A stretch of 31,365 bases of DNA. Origin: an uncultured Adlercreutzia sp. (GTDB lineage: Bacteria; Actinomycetota; Coriobacteriia; Coriobacteriales; Eggerthellaceae). The notes beneath the pieces are model-generated. The model was not told the origin of the DNA and ran no database searches. It was given only the letters and a program-made list of their open reading frames with translations. Below are positions 7,234-16,557 of this stretch, piece after piece (position 1 is the stretch's first letter; the number at the start of each line of letters is the position of its first letter). Position numbers and translations under genes: made by a program. The stretch is taken from the NCBI RefSeq assembly GCF_958431955.1, contig NZ_CAUASN010000030.1, positions 1-31,365 on the forward strand, in the 5' to 3' direction.

Positions 7234-7691
7234 GACATGTCCTTCCGTCGCACAGTGCCTGGTGTCTCGCCGTGGCATTATACTCCCGCCACGTGACGAC
7301 GCGCCTCATCTTGGCCCCTCTTCCCCCGCTTCGCCGCCGCCCCCTTGGCTCCCCTTCGCCGTCCTGGCTCCTGCGCTACCCCAATCCCTTCGCCGCTCTG
7401 GCCCTTCCCTGTCCTGGCTCCCTTTCCCTACCCCCGCTTCCCGATTTCGGACGAAACTAACGCATATATCAGCGATTTCATCATCAAATCCCCATTTCGG
7501 AGCCAAAAAGCGGCCCAATTTGGGAAGAAACCGCGACTTTACCGAGAAAAGGGGTGTACAAGCGGGGCATTTCCATTATTATCATCTACGCCAAAAGCGC
7601 GGAACGGTTGCATTGCCCCCTGCAGTGTTGCCGTTCCTTGAGTGAATGCCCTGGTGAAAGCACCGGGGCACCGAGAAGAAAGAGAAGTGAT
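7234..7691. other. Intergenic region between mazG and mIHF, with a strand-biased C/T tract
   Basis: No gene is supported here. Bases 7300-7445 are strongly pyrimidine-rich on the plus strand and include an imperfect 50-bp spaced repeat (GTCCTGGCTCC at 7361-7371 and 7411-7421). A CCCAATTTGGG palindrome lies at 7514-7524. The right end holds the likely mIHF promoter. Confidence 0.5.
7555..7582 (+). promoter_or_regulatory. Candidate promoter of mIHF
   Basis: TGTACA (7555-7560) and TATTAT (7577-7582) are spaced by 16 nt, about 100 bp before the mIHF start. Both boxes match consensus at four or more positions. Confidence 0.45.
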
Positions 7692-8000
7692 ATGCCCGCA
7701 CCTACTATGACCCCCGAGCAGCGCGCCGCCGCCCTTGAGAAGGCCCGCATCGTCCGCGCCAAGCGCTCCGAGATCACGAACAAGCTCTCGATGGGTCTGA
7801 CCACCCCGGCCGAGGTTCTCGACCAGGTTAGCGATCCGGTCATCGGCCGCATGAAGGTCAAGGCCTTCGTGAACGCCCTCCCCGGCTTCGGCAAGGTGAA
7901 GACCGAGAAGCTCATGGAGGAGCTGGGCATTCCGGCCGAGCGTCGTCTGCAGGGTCTGGGTTCCAACCAGATGCAGGCTCTGAAGGCCGCCCTCGCCTAA
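7692..8000 (+). CDS. mihF: Actinobacterial integration host factor (mIHF)
   Basis: A basic protein of 102 aa matching the mIHF family of Actinobacteria, a nucleoid protein unrelated to the enterobacterial IHF heterodimer. It is mostly helical with a helix-two-turn-helix: the segment MKVKAFVNALPGFGKVKTEK followed by LMEELGIPAERRLQGLG carries the glycine-rich DNA-backbone contact loop (LPGFGKVK). The N-terminal helix is rich in Ala, Arg and Lys (residues 10-30), as in homologues. The ATG at 7692 has GAGAAG just upstream; a longer in-frame frame starting at 7554 has no family similarity. A strong terminator follows, so it is a single-gene unit. High expression is expected. Confidence 0.93.
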   Translation: MPAPTMTPEQRAAALEKARIVRAKRSEITNKLSMGLTTPAEVLDQVSDPVIGRMKVKAFVNALPGFGKVKTEKLMEELGIPAERRLQGLGSNQMQALKAALA

Positions 8001-8023
8001 GCTTTAGCTCTGGCAGATCTTCC

Positions 8024-8058
8024 AGTGCCCGTCTTTCAGAGACGGGCACTTTTGTTTT
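8024..8058 (+). terminator. Intrinsic terminator of mIHF
   Basis: A perfect 11-bp stem (AGTGCCCGTCT at 8024-8034 with 8040-8050) closes a 5-nt loop and is followed by TTTTGTTTT. A classic strong terminator. Confidence 0.92.
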
Positions 8059-8108
8059 CGCCGTCTTCCAAGGCGATCGTCGCTGCGATCTGATACTCTT
8101 TGAGCGGT

Positions 8109-8257
8109 TTTTGGCTTAGAAAACACGTTTTTGTGACGCGCAGGGCCGAAATGAGAGGGTGACGCGCGAGCAGTCGCCGCGTTTTCCCAGGTGAAGCTTT
8201 GCCGGGTGGGACTTATCGGCCGCCCTGCGTAACAAAACCGTGTTTTCTAAGCCAAAA
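8109..8257. repeat. Long inverted repeat upstream of the RNA methyltransferase gene
   Basis: The arms are 8109-8146 and 8222-8257. Nineteen bases in a row are exact inverted copies (8109-8127 against the far end of the right arm). The match then continues with two mismatches and one 2-base gap. The spacer of 75 bp is GC-rich and has no gene. The right arm ends about 25 bp before the methyltransferase start. Confidence 0.8.
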
Positions 8258-8282
8258 GAAGGAATTTTTCGAAAGGTGCACC

Positions 8283-9188
8283 ATGCCCCTTATATATGTA
8301 GACTCGCTCGACGATGCGCGGCTCGATGCCTACGCACGGCTCACCGAGGCGCAGCTGCGCAGCAAGCTGGAGCCGGAGCGCGCGCTGTTCATCGCAGAGT
8401 CCGAGAAGGTGATCGAACGGGCCTTCGCAGGCGGCATGGAGCCCTTATCCCTACTCATGGAGGAGAAGTGGCTTGACGCCATGATGCCACTCATCGAGCG
8501 CATGGAGGCTCGCGCGCCCGGGCTTCCCGTCTTCGTCGCGCCCCACAACGAGCTGGAGAAGCTGACCGGCTTCGAGCTCACGCGCGGTGCTTTGGGGGCC
8601 TTCCGCCGCCCCGTCTTGCCGAGCGTGACCGACGTGCTCGCCGATGCGCGGCTCGTCGCCGTGTTGGAGGACATCACGAACCACACCAACGTCGGGGCCA
8701 TCTTCCGCAGCGCCGCCGCCCTCGGCGTCGATGCGGTGCTCGCAAGCCCCGCCTGCTACGACCCGCTGTACCGCCGCGCCGTGCGCGTGTCCATGGGCAC
8801 GGTCTTCCAGGTGCCGTGGACCCGCATCGGCGATGCGGACACGCCCAATCGCCCCGGCGAGGGCGCCTGGAGCGAGGCGGGCATCGCCGATCTGCACGCC
8901 CACGGCTTCACCTGCGCCGCCATGGCGCTTTCGGACGACTCGGTCACCCCCGATGAGCTGAACGAGCTCTTGGCCCAGCGTGCGGCCGACACCGGTAAGC
9001 CCGCGAAGCTGGCGCTGCTGTTCGGCACCGAGGGCGACGGCCTGGCCCCCGCCACCATCGCCCGCTGCGATTGCACCGTGCGCATCCCCATGGCCCACGG
9101 GGTGGACTCCCTGAACGTGGCCGCCTCCAGCGCCGTGGCCTTCTATGCCTTTCGGCAGCTGAACCAACTAGAAAGGGGGCCGCAATGA
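8283..9188 (+). CDS. RNA 2'-O-methyltransferase, SpoU/TrmH family
   Basis: A protein of 301 aa that should transfer a methyl group from S-adenosylmethionine to the 2'-hydroxyl of an rRNA or tRNA nucleotide. The C-terminal half has the three trefoil-knot motifs: NHTNVGAIFRSAAALGVDAV, LLFGTEGDGLAP, and IPMAHGVDSLNVAASSAVAF. The N-terminal 100 residues are a typical SpoU substrate-binding domain that takes part in RNA recognition. The ATG at 8283 follows GAAAGGTG. The target base cannot be read from sequence. Its stop overlaps the start of the next gene (ATGA), so the two are translated together. Homologues occur as single housekeeping genes, so the partner may be passive. Confidence 0.9.
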   Translation: MPLIYVDSLDDARLDAYARLTEAQLRSKLEPERALFIAESEKVIERAFAGGMEPLSLLMEEKWLDAMMPLIERMEARAPGLPVFVAPHNELEKLTGFELTRGALGAFRRPVLPSVTDVLADARLVAVLEDITNHTNVGAIFRSAAALGVDAVLASPACYDPLYRRAVRVSMGTVFQVPWTRIGDADTPNRPGEGAWSEAGIADLHAHGFTCAAMALSDDSVTPDELNELLAQRAADTGKPAKLALLFGTEGDGLAPATIARCDCTVRIPMAHGVDSLNVAASSAVAFYAFRQLNQLERGPQ

Positions 9189-9751
9189 GGCCCTCTGACT
9201 CCGATCTTGCAATCCCCTCCCAGGATGGCCAGAAAGCGGGAGGTGTCGCGACCATGCAAGGCGAGGCGGCCGGTAGAGGCGGCGCGGATCGAGCGAGCCC
9301 GCGGAAAGCGCCGCACGGCCTCGCGGCGGCAACCTGGATCGTGCGCATCTGCTTCGCCTTCGTGTTCGTCGTGAACGTGCAGTGCGCTCTCGGGTTCGTG
9401 TTCACGTCCGAAGCCTATATGGGTGCCTACGAGCTTGCGGGCGTGCCGGGCCGCGTGGGCGTACAGGGCATCGGCGTCGCCTTCCTCATGTGGAACTGCA
9501 CCTATCCGCTTGTCATCTGGCAGCCGCGACGGCACAAGACGCTGGCAGGCGTGGTGCTGGCCCAGCAAATCGTGGGCCTCGTAGGCGAGTCACTCATACG
9601 CGTCACGCTACCCGCCGGCCACGATCTGCTCGCCAGCAGCATCGACCTGTTCATTACCTTCGATGCCGTGGGCCTCGTCCTTATGGGCGCCTCCTTCGCC
9701 GCGTTGCTCCTTACCAGCAAGTGCGCCAGGAAGCGAAGCGGCCGCCCCTAA
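9185..9751 (+). CDS. Small integral membrane protein, unknown function
   Basis: A protein of 188 aa not assigned to a named family. The first 55 residues are polar and rich in Gly, Ala and Arg; four hydrophobic segments follow at roughly 55-75, 95-115, 125-145 and 155-178. The protein ends with a basic tail (CARKRSGRP) that should face the cytosol. A few polar positions inside the membrane part (NVQCALGF, WNCTYPL) are notable. The ATG at 9185 overlaps the stop of the methyltransferase gene and uses AAAGGGGG as its ribosome site, so the pair is coupled. The four-helix pattern resembles small DoxX- or DUF4149-like proteins, but that is a guess. Confidence 0.75.
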   Translation: MRPSDSDLAIPSQDGQKAGGVATMQGEAAGRGGADRASPRKAPHGLAAATWIVRICFAFVFVVNVQCALGFVFTSEAYMGAYELAGVPGRVGVQGIGVAFLMWNCTYPLVIWQPRRHKTLAGVVLAQQIVGLVGESLIRVTLPAGHDLLASSIDLFITFDAVGLVLMGASFAALLLTSKCARKRSGRP

Positions 9752-9762
9752 AGGACGGCCGC
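9738..9762. terminator. Hairpin between the convergent membrane-protein gene and htpG
   Basis: GCGGCCG (9738-9744) and CGGCCGC (9756-9762) form a perfect 7-bp stem around the stop codon of the plus-strand gene. No T-run follows, so termination is likely but not certain. Confidence 0.4.
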
Positions 9763-9803
9763 GGCGCTCCTTGTGGGAATATCCCAGGCTGAAGTCGTCC
9801 CAG

Positions 9804-11789
<1,986 letters not shown>

Positions 11790-11914
11790 AGGTTTTCAGT
11801 CCTTCTTTCCTACGGGTGGGAGCGCATACCGCCTCAGTGTAGGCCGCGCGCAGGCAAGGTCTCGCGGTTGCTCGGGCGCTGAAAGGCAGTCGTTGACCTG
11901 CGGCGACATCCACG

Positions 11915-11941
11915 TTAGCAGTCTCCCATTGCGAGTGCTAA
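11915..11941 (-). promoter_or_regulatory. CIRCE operator for HrcA upstream of htpG
   Basis: TTAGCAGTC, a 9-nt spacer, then GAGTGCTAA. This matches the CIRCE consensus TTAGCACTC-N9-GAGTGCTAA at 17 of 18 arm positions. It lies just downstream of the -10 box at the expected transcription start, the usual place for HrcA repression. Confidence 0.9.
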
Positions 11942-11947
11942 TAGCAC

Positions 11948-11975
11948 ATTGTATGCAGAAGGAAACCTAAGTCAA
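11948..11975 (-). promoter_or_regulatory. Promoter of htpG
   Basis: On the minus strand TTGACT (11970-11975) and TACAAT (11948-11953) are separated by 16 nt. Each box matches consensus at five of six positions. The CIRCE element starts 6 bp downstream. Confidence 0.8.
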
Positions 11976-12064
11976 CCCCTATCAAGTTTTCCCTATGTTT
12001 GGAAAAAGCTCCTCACGGCCAAATCGACAGGATAGCGAACCAGGCAAACGGGGAAACGCGCTGC

Positions 12065-12571
12065 CTACACCGCCGCCTCGTCCCGCATACGGAGATAGGC
12101 GAGCATGTCAGCGGCATCGAACGCGGCGGCCGGGGCCTTCCCGCGCAGCACCTCGTCGCCCGTCACGAAGAAATCGGCCTTAGAGATTTCCAGAGCGGCC
12201 AGCATCAAATCGTCCTCGAAGTCGCCATGAAGGTCTTCGTAGTGGGACGCCAGCCACACCTGCGGCTCCCCCACCGGCACCGCCACCGCATTCTGGGCCA
12301 TGTTGCGCACGCAGCCCCAGGCCACCGACCGGGCTGTCAGCGCATCTGCCTGGGAGAGGCCGCCCTTTTCCTCTCGCGCCAGACGCTTCACTTCGCTGCA
12401 AATGATATAGAAGGTATCCTTCGCCGACACAGACGCATAGGCCCGTGTCATGTTCGCGGCCTCGGCAAAATCCATGAGGGCTTTCACCACCTCGTGACCC
12501 GGGCGGTACTCCAAGTACAGATCGAGCCAGATATTGGTGTCCAGCAGCAGCACGGGATTCCCGTCGCTCAC
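12065..12571 (-). CDS. PIN-domain toxin of a toxin-antitoxin pair
   Basis: A protein of 168 aa with a PIN fold, a Mg-dependent ribonuclease of the VapC type. The acidic active-site residues are visible: the LLLDTNIWLDL start with its first Asp, a central Glu region, FEDDLMLAAL, and FFVTGDE. It starts with GTG at 12571, which overlaps the TGA stop of the upstream antitoxin (ATGTGA), so the two are co-translated. It is longer than a typical VapC (about 130 aa) because of an insert after the second helix (VKRLAREEKGGLSQADALTARS). The antitoxin is RelB/DinJ-like rather than VapB-like. The RNA target is unknown. Confidence 0.85.
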   Translation of the reverse strand: MSDGNPVLLLDTNIWLDLYLEYRPGHEVVKALMDFAEAANMTRAYASVSAKDTFYIICSEVKRLAREEKGGLSQADALTARSVAWGCVRNMAQNAVAVPVGEPQVWLASHYEDLHGDFEDDLMLAALEISKADFFVTGDEVLRGKAPAAAFDAADMLAYLRMRDEAAV

Positions 12572-12915
12572 ATCAAGCCCCTCGCCCGCATGCGCTCCAT
12601 CATCGCCTCGTGGTAGAGTTCCTTGTCGGAAAGACCCGACGGCGCACACCGCTTGATGTCGATGCCCATGCTCGCCAGCCCCTCCGACACGATGCGAGCG
12701 GCCTCCTCGGCCTTCGACATGCCGGATCGCACCGGCGCCTCTTCCAGAAGCCGACGCATCTCCCTCAGCTTGCGCGGATTGCGGCGATTCCGCGCCGCGT
12801 AGGCCCACACCTCCCGAGCCGCCTGAGACGGCGTCCATCCGATGCTCTCGAACGCCTCGTTGCCCGCGATGCGAACATCGTCGTCAATCCGCACATTCAT
12901 CTGACCAGTCGGCAT
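12568..12915 (-). CDS. RelB/DinJ-like antitoxin
   Basis: A protein of 115 aa. The N-terminus (MPTGQMNVRIDDDVRIAGNE) is the short beta strand and helix of a ribbon-helix-helix DNA-binding domain, with GWTPSQAAREVWAYAARN completing the fold as in RelB/DinJ. The rest is charged and would wrap the PIN toxin. The ATG at 12915 is chosen because AGGAGG lies 5 nt upstream; an earlier in-frame start at 12963 lacks a ribosome site. It should neutralise the toxin encoded right after it and repress its own promoter. An inverted repeat ATAGC-N8-GCTAT at 12953-12970 lies about 40 bp upstream and could be its operator. Confidence 0.82.
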   Translation of the reverse strand: MPTGQMNVRIDDDVRIAGNEAFESIGWTPSQAAREVWAYAARNRRNPRKLREMRRLLEEAPVRSGMSKAEEAARIVSEGLASMGIDIKRCAPSGLSDKELYHEAMMERMRARGLM

Positions 12916-12952
12916 GGCAACCTCCTCGCAAGTTGTTTCGAGAAAGTATATC

Positions 12953-12970
12953 ATAGCTACCACTTGCTAT
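12953..12970. promoter_or_regulatory. Candidate operator of the first toxin-antitoxin pair
   Basis: The inverted repeat ATAGC, 8 nt, GCTAT lies in an AT-rich patch upstream of the antitoxin start, next to TATACT- and TATGAT-like -10 words on the minus strand. Autoregulation is normal for this family; the exact site is inference. Confidence 0.4.
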
Positions 12971-13088
12971 ACATTGCGAATGGGAGACCGACGAAAGGGA
13001 CACCTCGAAGAGAGATCCTCGCCGATCGCCTTGCAGATGGCCCTTGTCTGCGGGAAAGCCGCTGCGGCGGCCACCCGGCCGGTCTTTG

Positions 13089-14810
13089 CTACCTCTCGTG
13101 GTCGAGAAGTTCCTGGAGCTCCTGGCGGGAGTGGACGTCGGTCTTCACGTAGATGTGGCGGATGTGGGACTTCGCCGTATTGAAGGAGATGGTGAGGCTC
13201 TGGGCGATGTACTCAATAGAGCGGCCACGCACGAGCAGGTCGAACACGTCGCGCTCGCGCGGAGAGAGCCCGTAGCGCTCTGCCACCGCGTCGCAGCGCA
13301 GCTGATAGCGGCCGGGCCGGCGCGGCGCGCCGACACCTTCCCCCTGCTCCTCCCCCACGGCACGATCGCATCCGTCCGAAGATGCACCATCGGAGCCGCC
13401 GCGTGCATAGCCGTAAGAATCCCGAGCATCGTCGCGGCCCGTCTCGGGCCCCTCGGAGGCATCGGCCGGATCTTCGACCGTGTCGCTTTCGGAAGCGAGC
13501 GCGTCCACCCCCACATGCGCGAACCCTCGTCCAGCGCCGGCCGGAACGTCCCCGCCCTCGCCGCGGACTCCGCCGACACGCAGGGCATCTCCGATGAGCC
13601 GGTCATTCAGCACGAGCATCGACACCACGAGCAGGGCGAACACCATAGCCACCGAGATAACCTCCAACGACAGACTGCCATCGCCCTGGCTGCGCACGAT
13701 TTCCAAACCGCCCATCCAGCCGAACGTCGTGCCGAGCGCCGAGGCCCCGCGGCCGAGGCCGAACACCAAAACGGGGGATAAGCCCGACGAGTAGCCCACA
13801 TAGGCGAGCAGGCACCAGATGACGAGCACGAAGCAGTTGTAGGCCACCGTGATGAACTGGCTGCCGAATCCGGTGCCGCCCAGCAGGGGCGTGACGAGAA
13901 TGCCGGCGGCCACGGCGATGATAATGGGGTAGTACAGGCGGCTCACGTCGAATTGACGCCGCATAAGGCCCACTATGGCGAACAGGACCGAGGCGACCAT
14001 GCCCGTGCTGAAGATGACAAGCGAGCCCTCGTCGTTGAGGGCGGCGATGGAGGAGTGAGGCACCGCGAAACCGCGGGAGACGCCCACGACAACGGAAAAC
14101 ACCGCCACCGCTATGAGCAGGCGAACGAAAAAGCCCCTGAGGACCTTCGCTCCCTCGGGGCGCATCGCAGACCCGATGCCCGCATACTCGGGATTCGTCA
14201 GCGTGGACAGCACGGCGAGCGCCGGGAGCGCGGCCGCAAACCCCACCCCCACCGGATCGGGCAGCCCCACGGCGACGAAGTAGATCATCATGGCGAACAC
14301 GAAGGAAGCGGCCGTGTACATGGTCGCCTCGCGGGCCGGCACCTTCGCGTAGATCACGCCGAACCGCATCACGATCGCCGACGTGCCGATACCGGTCAGC
14401 ACCGCGCTGGCGATGAGAAGGGGATTGCCCTCGACGCCCATGCTCGACGAGATATACGTGCCCACCGTGGCCAGCCCCACTACCACGGCGATGGCGCCCA
14501 AGGCTCCGTTGCTCGCCACCACCCTGCGGGCGGCGCCGCGAGCGAGAGCCAACGCGATGAGAGACAAGCCCAGGGCCAGCGTGGACACCAGATAGGTGAG
14601 CGACAAGGTGTCGGGCGGCAAATCGTAAGCCGCCGCAGGGGATACGAGCACATCGCTGTTGTAGGAGACCCAAATCCAAGCATAGTAGAAGCCGAAGCCC
14701 ACGAGCTTGAAGGCAGGCCATTGCTCCTCGACGGCCATGCCGAGGCGCGTCGGCGCGAGCTCGCCGCTCGAGGCGAATGCCTCCTGATTATCGCTGAACC
14801 GCTTGAACAT
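13089..14810 (-). CDS. LuxR-type regulator fused to a many-pass membrane domain
   Basis: A protein of 573 aa. Residues 25-435 hold about 12 hydrophobic segments in an MFS-like arrangement. A long acidic linker (about 450-510, rich in Gly, Asp, Ser) follows. Residues 513-573 are a GerE/LuxR helix-turn-helix (YGLSPRERDVFDLLVRGRS, then AQSLTISFNTAKSHIRHIYV). Such membrane LuxR proteins are common in Eggerthellaceae and often lie beside molybdoenzyme operons. They probably sense a compound or a transport state at the membrane and control the neighbouring operon. The ATG at 14810 has GAGGGGA upstream; an open extension to 14924 has no family similarity. It follows the NapH-like gene on the same strand after 227 bp that may contain its own promoter. 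The ligand is unknown. Confidence 0.88.
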   Translation of the reverse strand: MFKRFSDNQEAFASSGELAPTRLGMAVEEQWPAFKLVGFGFYYAWIWVSYNSDVLVSPAAAYDLPPDTLSLTYLVSTLALGLSLIALALARGAARRVVASNGALGAIAVVVGLATVGTYISSSMGVEGNPLLIASAVLTGIGTSAIVMRFGVIYAKVPAREATMYTAASFVFAMMIYFVAVGLPDPVGVGFAAALPALAVLSTLTNPEYAGIGSAMRPEGAKVLRGFFVRLLIAVAVFSVVVGVSRGFAVPHSSIAALNDEGSLVIFSTGMVASVLFAIVGLMRRQFDVSRLYYPIIIAVAAGILVTPLLGGTGFGSQFITVAYNCFVLVIWCLLAYVGYSSGLSPVLVFGLGRGASALGTTFGWMGGLEIVRSQGDGSLSLEVISVAMVFALLVVSMLVLNDRLIGDALRVGGVRGEGGDVPAGAGRGFAHVGVDALASESDTVEDPADASEGPETGRDDARDSYGYARGGSDGASSDGCDRAVGEEQGEGVGAPRRPGRYQLRCDAVAERYGLSPRERDVFDLLVRGRSIEYIAQSLTISFNTAKSHIRHIYVKTDVHSRQELQELLDHER

Positions 14811-14899
14811 CCGTCCCCTCAACGAACGGCGGCGGGCAGCGCGCCCGGCCGCAACCGTGCTTGCGTGGGCGGCTCCTGCGCGCCCCTCCCACGACTCCC

Positions 14900-14926
14900 A
14901 TTGTATACCCTCGACGACGGCCACAA
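14900..14926 (-). promoter_or_regulatory. Possible promoter of the LuxR regulator gene
   Basis: On the minus strand TACAAT (14900-14905) is a good -10 box. The best -35 is TTGTGG at 14921-14926 with a short 15-nt spacer. The -10 lies 90 bp upstream of the start. Confidence 0.35.
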
Positions 14927-15037
14927 CCCCTCCCCTTCTCGTTTTTCGGGACGATCCGAAAGCAGACCACCCCTTTCGGCTCTTCCCCTCCGCTGGAATA
15001 CGCGCGGGGCGATCGCGTCCCGCTCGTCGCCATCACC

Positions 15038-15928
15038 CTAGACCACAGTTGCAGGCTCCTCGTCTTCCGGAAGGCGCGCCTCCGCGATCGCGGGAGAAGC
15101 GGCCGACACTTCTTCTGGCGACGGCACCCTCTTGGGCGCCAGGAAGGGGAAGCTGATGGCGTGGGCCGGGCAGGCGTCCTTGCACTCGCCGCACTTGGTG
15201 CACTCGGCCAGGGAAACCGACTCGGCCGGATGGTGCAGATCGATTCCCTCGGGACACACCTCGACGCAACGCGAGCAAGACCCGCCGGCACACTGCAGGC
15301 ACGAGTCTGCGGCCACAGTCGGCCTGAAGGTGCGATTCAGCCGCGCAATGAGGCCGAGCAGGGCCCCAAGGGGGCAGAAGCGATGGCACCACTTGCGCAG
15401 CAGCACCACCTCCAGCACCAAGATGAGCGGGAACACGAGAAGCGACAGCGTCACCTCGCTGAACTGGAACACACGCCACAGGGCGATGAAGGTGGCCACG
15501 GTAAGCCCCACCGGGCAGATAAGGCAGAACACTGGGAACCCGAAGGCGGCCGTCGTGAGCACGGTGGCACCGAGCACCCAGTTGCGGGAATCGTTTACGC
15601 CATCGCGCTCCGCCGGCCCGGGCTTATCGCCCGGTTTCTCCCTCACGCCGAAGATCCGACGCACCAGCGGCACCGGGCAGCCCCAGGCGCAGAACGCGCG
15701 GCCCACCAGGGCCACGAGGGCAACCACGAGCACAAGGCCGATGAGAAGAGGCGGCACGACGGTCTTGGAGGCAATGGCCGCCTCGATACCGCCCAAAGGA
15801 CAGATAGCCGCGATGTTGGCAATACCCCAAGCTGAGGGCGTCCCCGTGCCCGTGTGCACGGCAAGGCCCACGCCCACGAGCCCGAGCACGCCGACGGCTG
15901 CCAGGGCCCTTTTCGTCGAGAGCTTCAC
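15038..15928 (-). CDS. NapH-like membrane ferredoxin, quinol-dehydrogenase type
   Basis: A protein of 296 aa with about four to five membrane segments. It carries the paired cytosolic CxxxCP motifs of NapH/RdxA/CcoG proteins (FCAWGCPVP near residue 80, WCHRFCPLG near 190) plus CLICPVG in a membrane helix. A two-cluster ferredoxin tail (CLQCAGGSCSRCVEVCPEG and CTKCGECKDACPAHA) should bind two [4Fe-4S] clusters. In Nap systems NapH passes electrons from quinol to NapG. The start is GTG at 15928, two bases after the stop of the NapG-like gene, with GGGGGTG as ribosome site. A longer open frame upstream is a shadow of napG. It is the last respiratory gene before the LuxR regulator. The electron direction is inferred from NapGH. 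Confidence 0.85.
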   Translation of the reverse strand: MKLSTKRALAAVGVLGLVGVGLAVHTGTGTPSAWGIANIAAICPLGGIEAAIASKTVVPPLLIGLVLVVALVALVGRAFCAWGCPVPLVRRIFGVREKPGDKPGPAERDGVNDSRNWVLGATVLTTAAFGFPVFCLICPVGLTVATFIALWRVFQFSEVTLSLLVFPLILVLEVVLLRKWCHRFCPLGALLGLIARLNRTFRPTVAADSCLQCAGGSCSRCVEVCPEGIDLHHPAESVSLAECTKCGECKDACPAHAISFPFLAPKRVPSPEEVSAASPAIAEARLPEDEEPATVV

Positions 15929-15930
15929 GG

Positions 15931-16557
15931 CTACACCCCCATCTCGCCACCGTCGTCCACCACCGTGCGGCCCAAAGACGCGGCCGCCTTCGGCGGGATC
16001 ACCACAATGCCCCGGCGCGTGCCCCCGGCAAACGTGCCGTAAACCAGCGCAGTGCATTCGAACTCGCATTGACCGCAGCCGTTGCAGAGCGCCCCGTCCA
16101 CCACGGGATGACCGTCTGCGAAGGTGAGGGCTCCGAAAGCGCAGGAGTCCTCGCATACGTTGCAGCCCTGAAACCACGACAGGCAGCGGTCCTTCTGCAC
16201 CACGGCCACGCCCAGCTTCTCATGTTCCTCGTCGAAGGGGCACAGGGCGCCGGTGGGGCAGACCTCGATGCACCGATCGCAGAAATCGCAGTAGCCCTTG
16301 TGGAAATCGAGCACCGGCGTGCGGGCCCGCAGAAAGCCGTCGCCCACCGAAGCTACGGCGATGGCTTCCGTGGGGCAGGCGCTGCGGCAGCGGTCGCACT
16401 TCAGGCAGGCCGCCGCCAGGCCCTGCTCGTCCTGACCGCCCGGGGGCCGCAGGAGCTCCCCCTCGCCGGCGAAGGCCACGCCGACCCCGCCGACGCCGGC
16501 GCACGCGGCGCAGGCGGCGGCCAGGCCGATGAAGCTGCGGCGGCTCAGAGCGCTCAT
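15931..16557 (-). CDS. NapG-like Tat-exported polyferredoxin
   Basis: A protein of 208 aa. It begins with a twin-arginine signal (SRRSFIGLAAACAAC, cleavage likely after VAFA), so it should work outside the membrane. Four cysteine motifs follow, enough for four [4Fe-4S] clusters: CLKCDRCRSACP, CDFCDRCIEVCP, the irregular CLSWFQGCNVCEDSC, and CNGCGQCEFEC. This is the NapG pattern; NapG takes electrons from NapH and gives them to a periplasmic reductase. The stretched third motif is normal for NapG. Its ATG overlaps the stop of torD by 4 nt, and the NapH-like gene follows after 2 nt. Its partner here is probably the molybdoenzyme of the same operon, which also has a DmsB/DmsC pair. Confidence 0.88.
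   Translation of the reverse strand: MSALSRRSFIGLAAACAACAGVGGVGVAFAGEGELLRPPGGQDEQGLAAACLKCDRCRSACPTEAIAVASVGDGFLRARTPVLDFHKGYCDFCDRCIEVCPTGALCPFDEEHEKLGVAVVQKDRCLSWFQGCNVCEDSCAFGALTFADGHPVVDGALCNGCGQCEFECTALVYGTFAGGTRRGIVVIPPKAAASLGRTVVDDGGEMGV

Noticed and set aside
13603..14721. Minus-strand 372-aa frame inside the LuxR gene
   Set aside because: Arg/Gly/His-rich off-frame shadow; the LuxR frame has the membrane helices and helix-turn-helix.
15038..16177. Longer start for the NapH-like gene, giving 379 aa
   Set aside because: The extra 83 residues are the off-frame copy of the NapG-like gene. The GTG at 15928 sits right after the NapG stop with a ribosome site.
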